From: Planctomycetes bacterium UBA1662
GTDB taxonomy: Bacteria > Planctomycetota > UBA8108
Direction: 5' to 3'
DNA: 24,320 nucleotides
Assembly: GCA_002320775.1 (NCBI GenBank)
Contig: DCKY01000227.1
Coordinates: forward strand, 1-24,320
Shown: positions 1 through 8,123 of the stretch, piece after piece
Numbering within the stretch: the stretch's first letter is position 1
Layout of the letters: each line of letters begins with the position of its first letter
Position numbers and translations under genes: made by a program
Notes under the pieces: generated by a model
The model's input: only the letters and a program-made list of their open reading frames with translations
Databases searched by the model: none
Told to the model about the DNA's origin: nothing

Positions 1-1168
1 AGGGGACGGTGTGCTTGGAGAAAACCTCGATCGCCTGGGCCGCCGCATGGGTGGCGTACTGGCTCCACAGGGGCATGGCTTCGGCGGGATAGTAGGACAT
101 GCAGAGGGTGGCGAAGCCCTCTCCGCTCGAGGGCATTGCGTCCCAGACGAAACTTCTCGAGCTGGCGAAGGCGAAGTCCCGGACCATGTCGGCGTGGAAG
201 ACCCAGGTCTTCTTTCCTTTTCCGCGGTCCTTGCGATTCTCGCCGGCTTCCTCCCTGGTGACAACGAGGATCGGCTTTTTGGCTCCGGCCGCCGTTGCGA
301 GCCTGGCGCGCTGTTCGGCGGTGAGGACCTCGCCAGGGTTCTGGAGGGTGCCCGTCGAGGCGACGATATGGTCGTCGGGGACAGTGATCTTCACCAGGAA
401 GCTGCCGAACTCCAGGGTGAACTCTCCTCCGCCGAGGTACTGCCGATGTCGCCAGCCATGGACGTCGGTGTAGGCGCACATGCGGGGGTACCACTGGGCA
501 ACGGAATAGATGGCGTTGCCATCGTCGAGAACCTCCTGCCCTGAGCGGGCGCGGATCTTCTTCAGGTTGACCAGGGTAAAATTCCAGGAGATGGAGAAGC
601 TGTAGGCCTGGCCGCTCTGGAGAGGCTTCGGCAGGTCAACCCGCATCATGGTCTTCACGATCGTGTGAGGGAGGTTCTTTCCGTCCTTGTCTTTGACCGA
701 GGAGATGGTGATGCCGCCATCGAATTGGGATCGATAGAGGATTCCCTTGAGGCCCCTGTAGGAGATCGAGTCCAGGCCCGGCGCTTCGGCCGTCAGGGGA
801 GTGTCGGAATGCTTGGAGAAGAGATTGGGGTCCAACTGCAGCCAGAGATACGAGAGACTGTGCGGAGAGTTGTTCGTATAGGTGATGGTCTCGGCGCCTG
901 AGACGCTGTGGTTTACCTCATCGATCTCGACGTCGATGACGTAGTCGGCTCTTTGCTGCCAATAGGCGGGCCCGGGGGCGCCCGAGGCGGTCCGTCTCTC
1001 GTTGGGGGTGGGGAGCACCTCTTCGAGTTGGCGAAACTTGTCTGTTCGTACCTCTTTTTCCTGGGCGAGAGTTTCGGTTCCAGGCCCCAAGAAGGCAAGA
1101 AGTATGGCGGGGATCGTGAAAAGACGGCACAGGCTGGCTGCGTTGGGGCTCAGTTTAGTCGGGGGCAA
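1..1168 (-). CDS. M1-family (gluzincin) metallopeptidase, N-terminal part, cut by the window edge
   Basis: The frame is open from 1168 to the left edge, about 389 codons with no stop. I start it at a TTG (1168-1166) because AAGGAG lies at 1180-1175 with 6 bases between, and the first in-frame ATG comes only deep inside the conserved part. The first 35 or so residues form a signal peptide (basic start, hydrophobic FTIPAILLAFLGPG core, cleavage near LAQ), so the enzyme is exported. The stretch around ADYVIDVEIDEVNHSVSGAE, followed by TYTNNSP and LWLQLDPN, is the N-terminal beta-sandwich seen in bacterial M1 aminopeptidase-like proteins; later segments such as FLVKITVPDDHIVASTGTLQNP-type strands also fit. 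The zinc site (HExxH plus a distal Glu) and the substrate-binding motif lie beyond the window, so activity cannot be judged. It is transcribed away from the Kelch-symporter gene. Confidence 0.8.
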   Translation of the reverse strand, partial: MPPTKLSPNAASLCRLFTIPAILLAFLGPGTETLAQEKEVRTDKFRQLEEVLPTPNERRTASGAPGPAYWQQRADYVIDVEIDEVNHSVSGAETITYTNNSPHSLSYLWLQLDPNLFSKHSDTPLTAEAPGLDSISYRGLKGILYRSQFDGGITISSVKDKDGKNLPHTIVKTMMRVDLPKPLQSGQAYSFSISWNFTLVNLKKIRARSGQEVLDDGNAIYSVAQWYPRMCAYTDVHGWRHRQYLGGGEFTLEFGSFLVKITVPDDHIVASTGTLQNPGEVLTAEQRARLATAAGAKKPILVVTREEAGENRKDRGKGKKTWVFHADMVRDFAFASSRSFVWDAMPSSGEGFATLCMSYYPAEAMPLWSQYATHAAAQAIEVFSKHTVP

Positions 1169-1453
1169 GGTTGGCTCCTTGAACTGTTGCGGGCGCTCGC
1201 CGACCCTGGAGAGCGCCAGGTGTTTCTTTGGTCCGGCCTTTCCTGAGGCTGTCGGACTTTTTGAATGAATCTTCAATTCAAAGGGGTGAGCCGTGAGGAT
1301 GCAAGCTCGGCATTCAGAGAATAAAAACTGGGCCCTGGCCGGCGAGAGACCATTGAGTATCCCATGGGGTCTCTGTAATGATAGGTACCGAAAGAACGCG
1401 GTTTCCGCGCCTTGCGGGCCGCCAGGAATAAGAATCCGAACAGACATCCAGAC
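1169..1453. promoter_or_regulatory. Divergent intergenic region between the M1 peptidase and the Kelch-symporter operon
   Basis: These 285 bases separate two divergent genes and should hold both promoters. I see three inverted repeats: TTGAAT/ATTCAA (1261-1266 with 1276-1281), AGAGACC/GGTCTCT (1345-1351 with 1368-1374), and a tight CGCGG-TTT-CCGCG hairpin (1397-1409) about 45 bases before the start at 1454. The AT-rich repeat is the best operator or promoter candidate and the other two could fold in the leader RNA. No convincing -35/-10 pair stands out. Regulatory function is inferred from position only. Confidence 0.35.
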
Positions 1454-4078
1454 ATGACAAGAACACCTATCATTTTTTCCCTGCTCCTGATCCTTGTTGC
1501 GCCCGCGCTGTCAGCCCAGGATTCCGCCAGGAAGCTTGAATGGGACCTGGAGATCCCCCCGGTTCCCGACATGCATGGATTCGCCGGAGCCTTTACAGGG
1601 GTATCCAACGGGCGCCTCCTGGTCGCCGGGGGAGCGAACTTCCCCGACAAGCCTCCCTGGGAGAATGGCAAGAAGGTCTGGCACGACAAGATCTTCGCGT
1701 TGTCCTTGGCCGGAGGCGGTGGCGGAGAATCAGGCTGGGTAAGTGCCGGCACCCTGCCGGGCCCGCTGGCCTATGGGGCCTCTGTCTCTTTCGCCGCGAG
1801 GGCGATCTTCATTGGCGGAGACAATGGGGTCGATGCCAGCTCCAGGGTTTTTGCCTATTCGTGGGGCGATGGTCTCGAGGGGCCTGTTGACTACCCGTCT
1901 CTTCCTTCACCTTGCACCAATCTTTGCGCGGCGGTTGTCAGCCTCAGCTCGACGGAGGCTTACATCTTTGTGGCGGGTGGGCTGTCCAGCGTCGAGTCGA
2001 AATCTGTGAGCGCCCTCAAGAATTTCTGGTCTCTCTCAGTCGGCCCCGATGGCGCGCCGGTTGAGGGCGCGGAGTGGGAAGCGCTGGGGGCCTGGCCTGG
2101 GCCGGAAAGGTTCCAGGCGGCGGCCGGGGTTGTTGACAAGGGGTTCTACATCATTGGCGGGCTTCGCCTGGATGAGGGCAAGAGAGTCATGCCTCCGCTG
2201 TCCGATGGCTACAGGTATTCCCCTGCCACCAGGTCCTGGGCGCCTATAGCGGATCTGCCAAGAGGGGTGGCGGCAGCACCTACCCCGGCTCCAAGGCTCA
2301 GCGATGCCCATCTGCTGGTCGCCGGCGGCGGGAACCCGGACGCGCTCAGTTGGGCGGCGGCCAATCCGGACCGGTCCCTTGGAGACCACCCGGGGTTCAG
2401 CCGTGAATGTTTCGCCTATCACAGCGTGGTGGATCGCTGGGTGAGCTATGGAGCTATGGAGTTTCCCGATGTCGAGATGGAGACATCCAGGGTCACGGTC
2501 AATACGGTGGAGTGGGGCGGTAGCTGGTTTATACCGAGTGGAGAGGCAAAGCCGGGAGTCCGGTCGCCAAGGGTGTTCGCGGTCCGGGCTGTTCATGAGG
2601 GAGGGTTCACGAACCTGGACTGGAGCATCCTGTGCATCTATCTCGCCTTGCTGGTCTGGATCGGCTGGTGGCTCTCAAAAAGAGGTAAATCTACCGGGGA
2701 CTTCTTTCTCGCCGGTGGGCGTATACCCTGGTGGGCCGCCGGCCTGAGTGTCTTCGCCACCCAGCTCAGCTCGCTGACGTTCATGGCAACTCCGGCGAAG
2801 GTCTTCCGAACCGATTGCACCTATTACATCCAGGTGCTGACGATCGTGATGATAGCCCCGGTGATCGTCTTCTTCTTTCTGCCGATTTTTCGGCGCATGA
2901 ACATCACCACGGTCTATGAATACCTCGAGAGGCGGTTCAACCTGGCTGTCCGGTTGTTTTCGAGCGCCAGCTTTATACTCTTTCAGCTGGGAAGGATGAC
3001 GATTGTTCTCTACCTGCCCGCGCTGGCTTTGCAGGCGGTTACCGGCATCAATATCTATGTGTGCGTCAGCCTCATGGTGGTTCTCGCCACCGTGTACACC
3101 TATCTCGGAGGAATGGAGGCTGTTGTCTGGACCGATGTGCTGCAGGCTGTCGTGCTGGTTGGCGGCGCGCTTGTTACAGTATTCATCATCGCCGGTGAGC
3201 TGGATGGGGGCCTGGGAGAGCTGGTCTCGACGGCAACCGCTGAGGGAAAGCTTCGCCTGGTGGAGATGGATTGGGGCCTCGACAGCTATACGAAGCCTGT
3301 GCTCTGGGTCATCCTGGTCGGTGGGATCTTCCAGCAGTTCGCATCCTACGGATCCGACCAGGCTGTCGTGCAACGCTACCTGACCACTCCTGATGAAAAG
3401 TCGGCCGCCAAGGCTGTCTGGACCAATGCGCTGCTTGCGATCCCGATCCCCGCCCTCCTGTTCTTTGTCGGTGCCGCGCTGTACGTCTATTATCAGCAAA
3501 ATCCCATCGAGCTGTCCCCTGGGCTGAAAACAGAGCAGGTCTTTCCACTCTTTATGGTCCAGTCCCTGCCAGCCGGTGTCTCCGGAATTGTTATTGCCGG
3601 GCTTCTCGCGGCGACGATGTCGACTCTCGACAGCAGCATGAACAGCGTCTCGGCCGCCTTTGTCACCGACTTCTACCGTCGATTCAAGCCGGACCGGTCC
3701 GAGGATCATTACCTGCGAGTCGCCAGGCTTGCCACGCTCACCCTGGGAGTTCTCGCGCTTTGCACCGGGCTGCTGCTGGCCCTCTACAGCGAGCAGTGGA
3801 AGTCTATGCTGGACCTGTACCTCGCGGTGCTCGGCTTGCTCCTCGGGGCAGTGGCGGGAATCGTCTGCCTCGCGATATTTACACGCCGGGCAAACTCAAC
3901 CGGGGCGCTTGTTGGCGCTGCGGCGTCCTGCTTTGCCCTCTGGTTAGCCAACGGCCGGGTTCACTCCATTCTTTATGCAGCCGTCGGCATTGTAACCTGC
4001 TTCTGTGTGGGTTACCTTGCGAGCATGGTTGTCGGGGGTGGAGAATCCGGCGAAACGGGAGAATCCGAGGTGGCATGA
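1454..4078 (+). CDS. NanM-like Kelch mutarotase/epimerase fused to a sodium:solute symporter (probable sialic acid or related sugar importer)
   Basis: The product has 874 residues in two modules. Residues 1-22 are a signal peptide (MTRTPIIFSLLLILVAPALS). Residues about 35-380 form a Kelch beta-propeller of the NanM/YjhT type, with VAGGANFPDKPPWENGKKVW and further repeats around FIGGDNG, FVAGG, YIIGG and LLVAGG. Residues about 388-865 are an SLC5/SSS symporter with many membrane segments and the signature GLLAATMSTLDSSMNSVS. NanM family members interconvert anomers of N-acetylneuraminate, and SSS proteins import solutes with sodium. SSS transporters with 14 helices have an outside N-terminus, so the propeller would sit in the periplasm, next to the transporter mouth. 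An upstream in-frame TTG (1412) would add 14 residues before the signal peptide; ATG 1454 suits the signal peptide better. Substrate is inferred from the Kelch family, and no other sialic acid gene is visible here. Confidence 0.88.
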   Translation: MTRTPIIFSLLLILVAPALSAQDSARKLEWDLEIPPVPDMHGFAGAFTGVSNGRLLVAGGANFPDKPPWENGKKVWHDKIFALSLAGGGGGESGWVSAGTLPGPLAYGASVSFAARAIFIGGDNGVDASSRVFAYSWGDGLEGPVDYPSLPSPCTNLCAAVVSLSSTEAYIFVAGGLSSVESKSVSALKNFWSLSVGPDGAPVEGAEWEALGAWPGPERFQAAAGVVDKGFYIIGGLRLDEGKRVMPPLSDGYRYSPATRSWAPIADLPRGVAAAPTPAPRLSDAHLLVAGGGNPDALSWAAANPDRSLGDHPGFSRECFAYHSVVDRWVSYGAMEFPDVEMETSRVTVNTVEWGGSWFIPSGEAKPGVRSPRVFAVRAVHEGGFTNLDWSILCIYLALLVWIGWWLSKRGKSTGDFFLAGGRIPWWAAGLSVFATQLSSLTFMATPAKVFRTDCTYYIQVLTIVMIAPVIVFFFLPIFRRMNITTVYEYLERRFNLAVRLFSSASFILFQLGRMTIVLYLPALALQAVTGINIYVCVSLMVVLATVYTYLGGMEAVVWTDVLQAVVLVGGALVTVFIIAGELDGGLGELVSTATAEGKLRLVEMDWGLDSYTKPVLWVILVGGIFQQFASYGSDQAVVQRYLTTPDEKSAAKAVWTNALLAIPIPALLFFVGAALYVYYQQNPIELSPGLKTEQVFPLFMVQSLPAGVSGIVIAGLLAATMSTLDSSMNSVSAAFVTDFYRRFKPDRSEDHYLRVARLATLTLGVLALCTGLLLALYSEQWKSMLDLYLAVLGLLLGAVAGIVCLAIFTRRANSTGALVGAAASCFALWLANGRVHSILYAAVGIVTCFCVGYLASMVVGGGESGETGESEVA

Positions 4079-5175
4079 GCGGAAAAAAAGAAACGTCGAC
4101 ATTGGCGCGTTTTCTGATGACCACGGCCTGCTTCGTGGTGGCGATCTGGGGGCTTCACTCCTCGCAGGAATTTGTCGTGCCATTTCTCCTGTCGGTGATG
4201 GTCGCCGCATTGACGGCTCCTCCCTTGTTCTGGCTCAAGAGCAAGGGCCTTCCCTCCTGGGCCGCCCTCGCTGTCGTGCTGCTGGTCGTGATCGCCGGGG
4301 TGGTGATGGTTGCCACGGTTATCGGGTCGTCAACCTCAGGGTTCGTCGCGAAAAAGGAAGCTTATGGAAATGAGCTCCAGGAAAAGCTGGATATGTTGTA
4401 TGCCGGCTTTGACAGCATGGGTTGGGAGGAGCCGGAGAAGGTGATCGGAGAACAGTTGGATCCATCCAGGGTGATGGCTTTTTTCGCCGCCTCTATCAAG
4501 ACCATGACCGGGGTGCTTGCCAACGCCTTCCTGATCCTTTTGACGGTGCTGTTCATCCTTCTCGAAGCGGCTACCTTTTCAGGAAAGTTACAGGCGGCCT
4601 TCGGCCCAGGGCAGGGGACGCTTGGTCCCTTTGAAGAGTTCCTCAAGAGCGTCAACCGTTACCTGGCCATCAAGACGGGCATGAGCGCGTTGACTGGAGT
4701 TCTGGCGGGAATCTTTCTCGCCATCATGGGTGTTCCTTTCGCAGCCCTCTGGGGGCTGGTGGCGTTTTTGCTCAACTATATTCCCACCATCGGCTCGATC
4801 CTTGCTGCGATTCCGGCCGTTTTACTGGCCCTGGTGGAGCTAGGTACTGGCGGGGCTGTCGGTGTCGGGATTGGCTATGTTGTATTGAATGTCGGTATCG
4901 GAAATATTCTCGAGCCCCGCCTGATGGGGCAGGGGCTTGGCCTGTCCGCCCTCGTCATTTTCATCTCGCTCGCATTCTGGGGCTCCGTGTTGGGGGTAGG
5001 CGGCGCGCTTCTTTCTGTGCCGTTGACCGTCGCGGTCAAGATTGCGCTGAGTGTGAGAGAAGACACCAGGTGGCTGGCGATCCTGATGGGGTCAGGCGCC
5101 GGAGCTCAAAGGGTTGCCGTAAGTGTAAATGCTCCGGCGAAGCAAGGGGCTAAAGCGGAAGAGAGCTCAGGATGA
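4075..5175 (+). CDS. AI-2E/PerM-family membrane transporter
   Basis: The 366-residue product begins with a hydrophobic pair near residues 12-50 (FLMTTACFVVAIWGLH, FVVPFLLSVMVAAL), a third segment near 62-84, a soluble stretch near 90-150, and then a C-terminal block of membrane segments containing the family-typical glycine-rich helices and a conserved LLNYIPTIGSILAAIPAVLL segment. This is the layout of the AI-2E transporter (PerM, UPF0118) family. Members export or transport varied small solutes and some are sodium/proton antiporters, so the substrate is open. The ATG overlaps the TGA of the symporter gene (ATGA, 4 bases), which implies translational coupling. GAGG at 4067-4070 can serve as ribosome-binding site. 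Longer in-frame upstream starts lie inside the symporter gene and were rejected. Confidence 0.88.
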   Translation: MSGKKETSTLARFLMTTACFVVAIWGLHSSQEFVVPFLLSVMVAALTAPPLFWLKSKGLPSWAALAVVLLVVIAGVVMVATVIGSSTSGFVAKKEAYGNELQEKLDMLYAGFDSMGWEEPEKVIGEQLDPSRVMAFFAASIKTMTGVLANAFLILLTVLFILLEAATFSGKLQAAFGPGQGTLGPFEEFLKSVNRYLAIKTGMSALTGVLAGIFLAIMGVPFAALWGLVAFLLNYIPTIGSILAAIPAVLLALVELGTGGAVGVGIGYVVLNVGIGNILEPRLMGQGLGLSALVIFISLAFWGSVLGVGGALLSVPLTVAVKIALSVREDTRWLAILMGSGAGAQRVAVSVNAPAKQGAKAEESSG

Positions 5176-5252
5176 GTTCCTGTTAGTCGGCCCAGCCAGG
5201 GCCTGGGGGCGTTGTGGGATATTAGAGTGTTCACCAGGAGAGAGATGCTTCC

Positions 5253-8123
5253 ATGACAACGACCAATAAGCTCCCGGTCCTTCCGGGCCTGCAAAGATCC
5301 GCAGCCATAACCGCAGCCCTTTTGGCTGCAGCAGTTTTTTCCGTTGCCTGCAGCGGTATTTCCTATGGGCAGGAGCCTGCTCACCTGGTGACGGGGCCGG
5401 GCCTCGCTGCCGGAGGGCTGGCCGATGGAGAGCTGCTCCTGGGGGAGTTGAACTGCGTGGGCTGCCACCAGGCGCCGCCGGCCGTGAGGGAGAGCCTCTT
5501 TGTCAAGCAGCCGCCCCTGCTGGGGCATGTGGGCGACAGGATAACCCCCAACTACCTTCGATCTTTCCTCAATGACCCGCAGTCGCAGAAGCCTGGAACA
5601 CAGATGCCAACCCCTCTGCACGGCCTTGGCAAGGCGGCAAGGAAGGACGCGATCGAGGACCTGGTTCATTACCTGTCGACCCTTCGCTCAGGTCTCAAGC
5701 CCGTCGGAGTCGAGGCGGATGGCTATCTGCTCGAAACCGGCCGAGGACTCTTCCACAGGGTCGGGTGCGTTGCCTGTCACGAGCCCCAGGAGGCTGCCAA
5801 GAAGGGCAAGCCCGGCAGTCCGGCCGATGAGATTCTTCGCCAGGCTCGCGCCAGGGCCCAGGGAGAGAAAGGCGAGCACCCCTCCGTCCCGCTCGGGAAT
5901 CTTGCCGCCAAGACAACCGCCTCCCAGCTCGCGGCCTTTCTCATGGACCCCCTTTCTGTCAGGCCATCAGGGCGCATGCCTTCCTTGAACCTCGACAGGT
6001 CAGAGGCCACGGCGCTTGCCATTTACCTCCTTCGCGAGCAGATGAAGCAGGGCGAGGAGGAGATCAAGCCTCTGCCCGGCCTCAGCTACAAGTACTACCA
6101 TACCGGCGGAGAGAGCAAGTTCGCCGATATAGAGAAGCTGCTGCCCAGGAAGCGGGGAGTCGTTAACCGTTTCACCCTCGGGCCGAAGGAAAGAAACGCC
6201 AACATGGCCTTTGTTTACACCGGGCTCATTCGGATCGACAAGGCCGGCAAATACAAGTTCTTCACCAAGACAGATGATGGTTCAGCGTTGTTCGTAGGGG
6301 GAAGGAAGGTCGTTGATAACGATGGGGTTCATGGCGGGCAGGAGCGGGGCGGTGAGATTGAGCTCACCGAGGGCCTCCACCCGATTAAGGTAATCTATTT
6401 CAATGTCGGTGGGCCGTATGTCTTCGCGGTTTATTACCAGGGCCCCGGGGTCAAGAAGAAGAATATTCCGAGTTCGGTCCTCAGCCACGTAGGCCAGGCC
6501 ATGAAGCCTGTCGGGTTCGAAGAGCTGAAAGCTGACCCTGCCAGGGCGGCCAGGGGCCGTAAGCTTTTTGGTGAGAACTGCGCTTCCTGCCACTCGCTTG
6601 GAAATGGCCTGGCTGAGGTGCCAGCGAAGGCCGGGGCGCCATCCCTTGCAGCGATAAAAGGCAAGGGAGCCGGCGGCTGCCTTGCCGACAAGCCGCCGGC
6701 GGGGACGCCTGCTTACTCTCTCAGTCCCGCCCAGAAAGTCGCGCTGAGGAAGGTTGTGGACAAGGGAGTCGCTGCGACCGCGGCCGCTGCCGACCTGGTA
6801 CATCGATCCTTCTCCGCCCACAATTGCTACGGCTGTCACGAACGAGGCGGCATCGGCGGTCCGAGTGTTCGACGGTACGATTATTTCAAGCCCTCTATGG
6901 AGGTCGACATGGGCGATGAGGCCCGTGTGCCTCCTCACCTGAACAGGGTGGGAGCCAAGTTGAGAGGAGACTGGCTTGATGGCGTGTTGACCAATAGGGG
7001 AACCATTCGTCCTTATATGGCGACCAGGATGCCGCAATTCGGTGAAGCCAATGTTGGGCACCTGGGGAAGCTGCTTGCCTCGGTTGATCTTGGGGGGAAT
7101 GAAAAAGAAGAACCTTCTCCCAATCTCGAGTTGCTGCGCCCGGGAAGGACCCTCGTGGGCAATAAGGGGCTCTCCTGCGTTACCTGTCATATCTATGGAA
7201 GCTTCAAATCACTTGGAATACCCGCGGCGGATCTTACCCAGATGACCAGGAGAGTTCGAAAGGACTGGTTCGTAAGTTTTTTGCTCGACCCGCAGAAAGA
7301 GAAACCCGGAACTCGCATGCCCCAGTTCTGGCCGGAGGGTAAGGCTGTCAGGAAAGAGGTGCTGGATGGAGACACCAACGCCCAGATCGAGGCGATCTGG
7401 GCTTACCTTTCCAAGGGGAAGAGCTCTAAGATTCCATCCGGACTCAGAAAGGTCGGCAATGAGTTGATTCCCGATGATGAGGCCATCATCTATCGTCACT
7501 TCATCCAGGGCGGCGGCGCCAGGGCCATCGGGGTCGGCTATCCGGAGGAGGTGAACCTGGCCTATGATGCCAATTCACAACGAATAGCCATGATCTGGAA
7601 GGGAGGCTTCATCGACGCCTCCCGCCATCGCAACGGACGCGGCCAGGGCTTCCAGGGGCCCCTTGGGCAGGAGGTCTTGAAGCTCGTCGCTGGCGCTCCC
7701 TTCGCCATGCTCGAGAATGGGGAGAGCCCCTGGCCTGGGGAGTCAGGGAAAAAAGCCGGCTTCAAGATGGGCGGCTACCGACTCGACAAGCAGCGGAGGC
7801 CAGCCTTCTTCTATTCATTCAATGGTATCAAGGTGGAGGACTTTCCTGTTCCTGTTGAAAGCAAGGGCGCCGTCTACCTCGAGAGGATCCTCGCGGTGGA
7901 GGGGACGGGTAACCCCGCCGGGCTCTGGTTCAGGGCCGCGGCTGGGAATATAGAAGCCCTGGCAAACGGCTCCTACCGGGTCGATGGCAAGCTGACCTTC
8001 TCCTTCGGTCTCTCGCCCGGCTGCAGGACGGTTGTGAGAAATTCGGGGGGTAAGCAGGAGCTCCTGGTCTCCATCTCTCTTGAAAATGGCAAGGCACGTA
8101 TCGAGGAGAAGATCTCATGGTAA
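5253..8123 (+). CDS. Secreted pentaheme cytochrome c with an internal PA14 domain
   Basis: The 956-residue product has an N-terminal signal sequence (residues 1-40; AAITAALLAAAVFSVA core) and five heme c motifs: CVGCH 68-72, CVACH 172-176, CASCH 443-447, CYGCH 525-529 and CVTCH 642-646. Methionine-proline pairs after several hemes (GTQMP near 118, GRMP near 242, TRMP near 593, GTRMP near 689) look like distal heme ligands. Residues about 275-400 form a PA14 domain (YKYYHTGGESKF, FTKTDDGSALFV, ALPI-like HPIKVIYFN strand), a carbohydrate-binding fold. The last 230 residues lack hemes and are unassigned. PA14-cytochromes of this sort accompany secreted sugar dehydrogenases in planctomycetes and verrucomicrobia, and the next gene encodes such a propeller and overlaps this one by 7 bases. 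Likely role: accept electrons from sugar oxidation in the periplasm. AGGAG at 5236-5240 sits 12 bases before the ATG, a rather long spacing. Confidence 0.87.
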   Translation: MTTTNKLPVLPGLQRSAAITAALLAAAVFSVACSGISYGQEPAHLVTGPGLAAGGLADGELLLGELNCVGCHQAPPAVRESLFVKQPPLLGHVGDRITPNYLRSFLNDPQSQKPGTQMPTPLHGLGKAARKDAIEDLVHYLSTLRSGLKPVGVEADGYLLETGRGLFHRVGCVACHEPQEAAKKGKPGSPADEILRQARARAQGEKGEHPSVPLGNLAAKTTASQLAAFLMDPLSVRPSGRMPSLNLDRSEATALAIYLLREQMKQGEEEIKPLPGLSYKYYHTGGESKFADIEKLLPRKRGVVNRFTLGPKERNANMAFVYTGLIRIDKAGKYKFFTKTDDGSALFVGGRKVVDNDGVHGGQERGGEIELTEGLHPIKVIYFNVGGPYVFAVYYQGPGVKKKNIPSSVLSHVGQAMKPVGFEELKADPARAARGRKLFGENCASCHSLGNGLAEVPAKAGAPSLAAIKGKGAGGCLADKPPAGTPAYSLSPAQKVALRKVVDKGVAATAAAADLVHRSFSAHNCYGCHERGGIGGPSVRRYDYFKPSMEVDMGDEARVPPHLNRVGAKLRGDWLDGVLTNRGTIRPYMATRMPQFGEANVGHLGKLLASVDLGGNEKEEPSPNLELLRPGRTLVGNKGLSCVTCHIYGSFKSLGIPAADLTQMTRRVRKDWFVSFLLDPQKEKPGTRMPQFWPEGKAVRKEVLDGDTNAQIEAIWAYLSKGKSSKIPSGLRKVGNELIPDDEAIIYRHFIQGGGARAIGVGYPEEVNLAYDANSQRIAMIWKGGFIDASRHRNGRGQGFQGPLGQEVLKLVAGAPFAMLENGESPWPGESGKKAGFKMGGYRLDKQRRPAFFYSFNGIKVEDFPVPVESKGAVYLERILAVEGTGNPAGLWFRAAAGNIEALANGSYRVDGKLTFSFGLSPGCRTVVRNSGGKQELLVSISLENGKARIEEKISW

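Noticed and set aside
11..544. A plus-strand open frame of 177 codons at the left edge
   Set aside because: The minus-strand M1 peptidase reading is continuous over this stretch and has family-like sequence; the plus-strand product looks random.
2675..3709. A 344-codon antisense open frame inside the symporter
   Set aside because: The symporter frame carries the SSS signature and clear membrane helices; the antisense product is polar and without any motif.
5253..5370. Lipoprotein signal at Cys33 of the pentaheme cytochrome
   Set aside because: The residues before the Cys read FSVAC, with Ser at the -3 position, a poor lipobox; ordinary cleavage near residue 39 is as likely.
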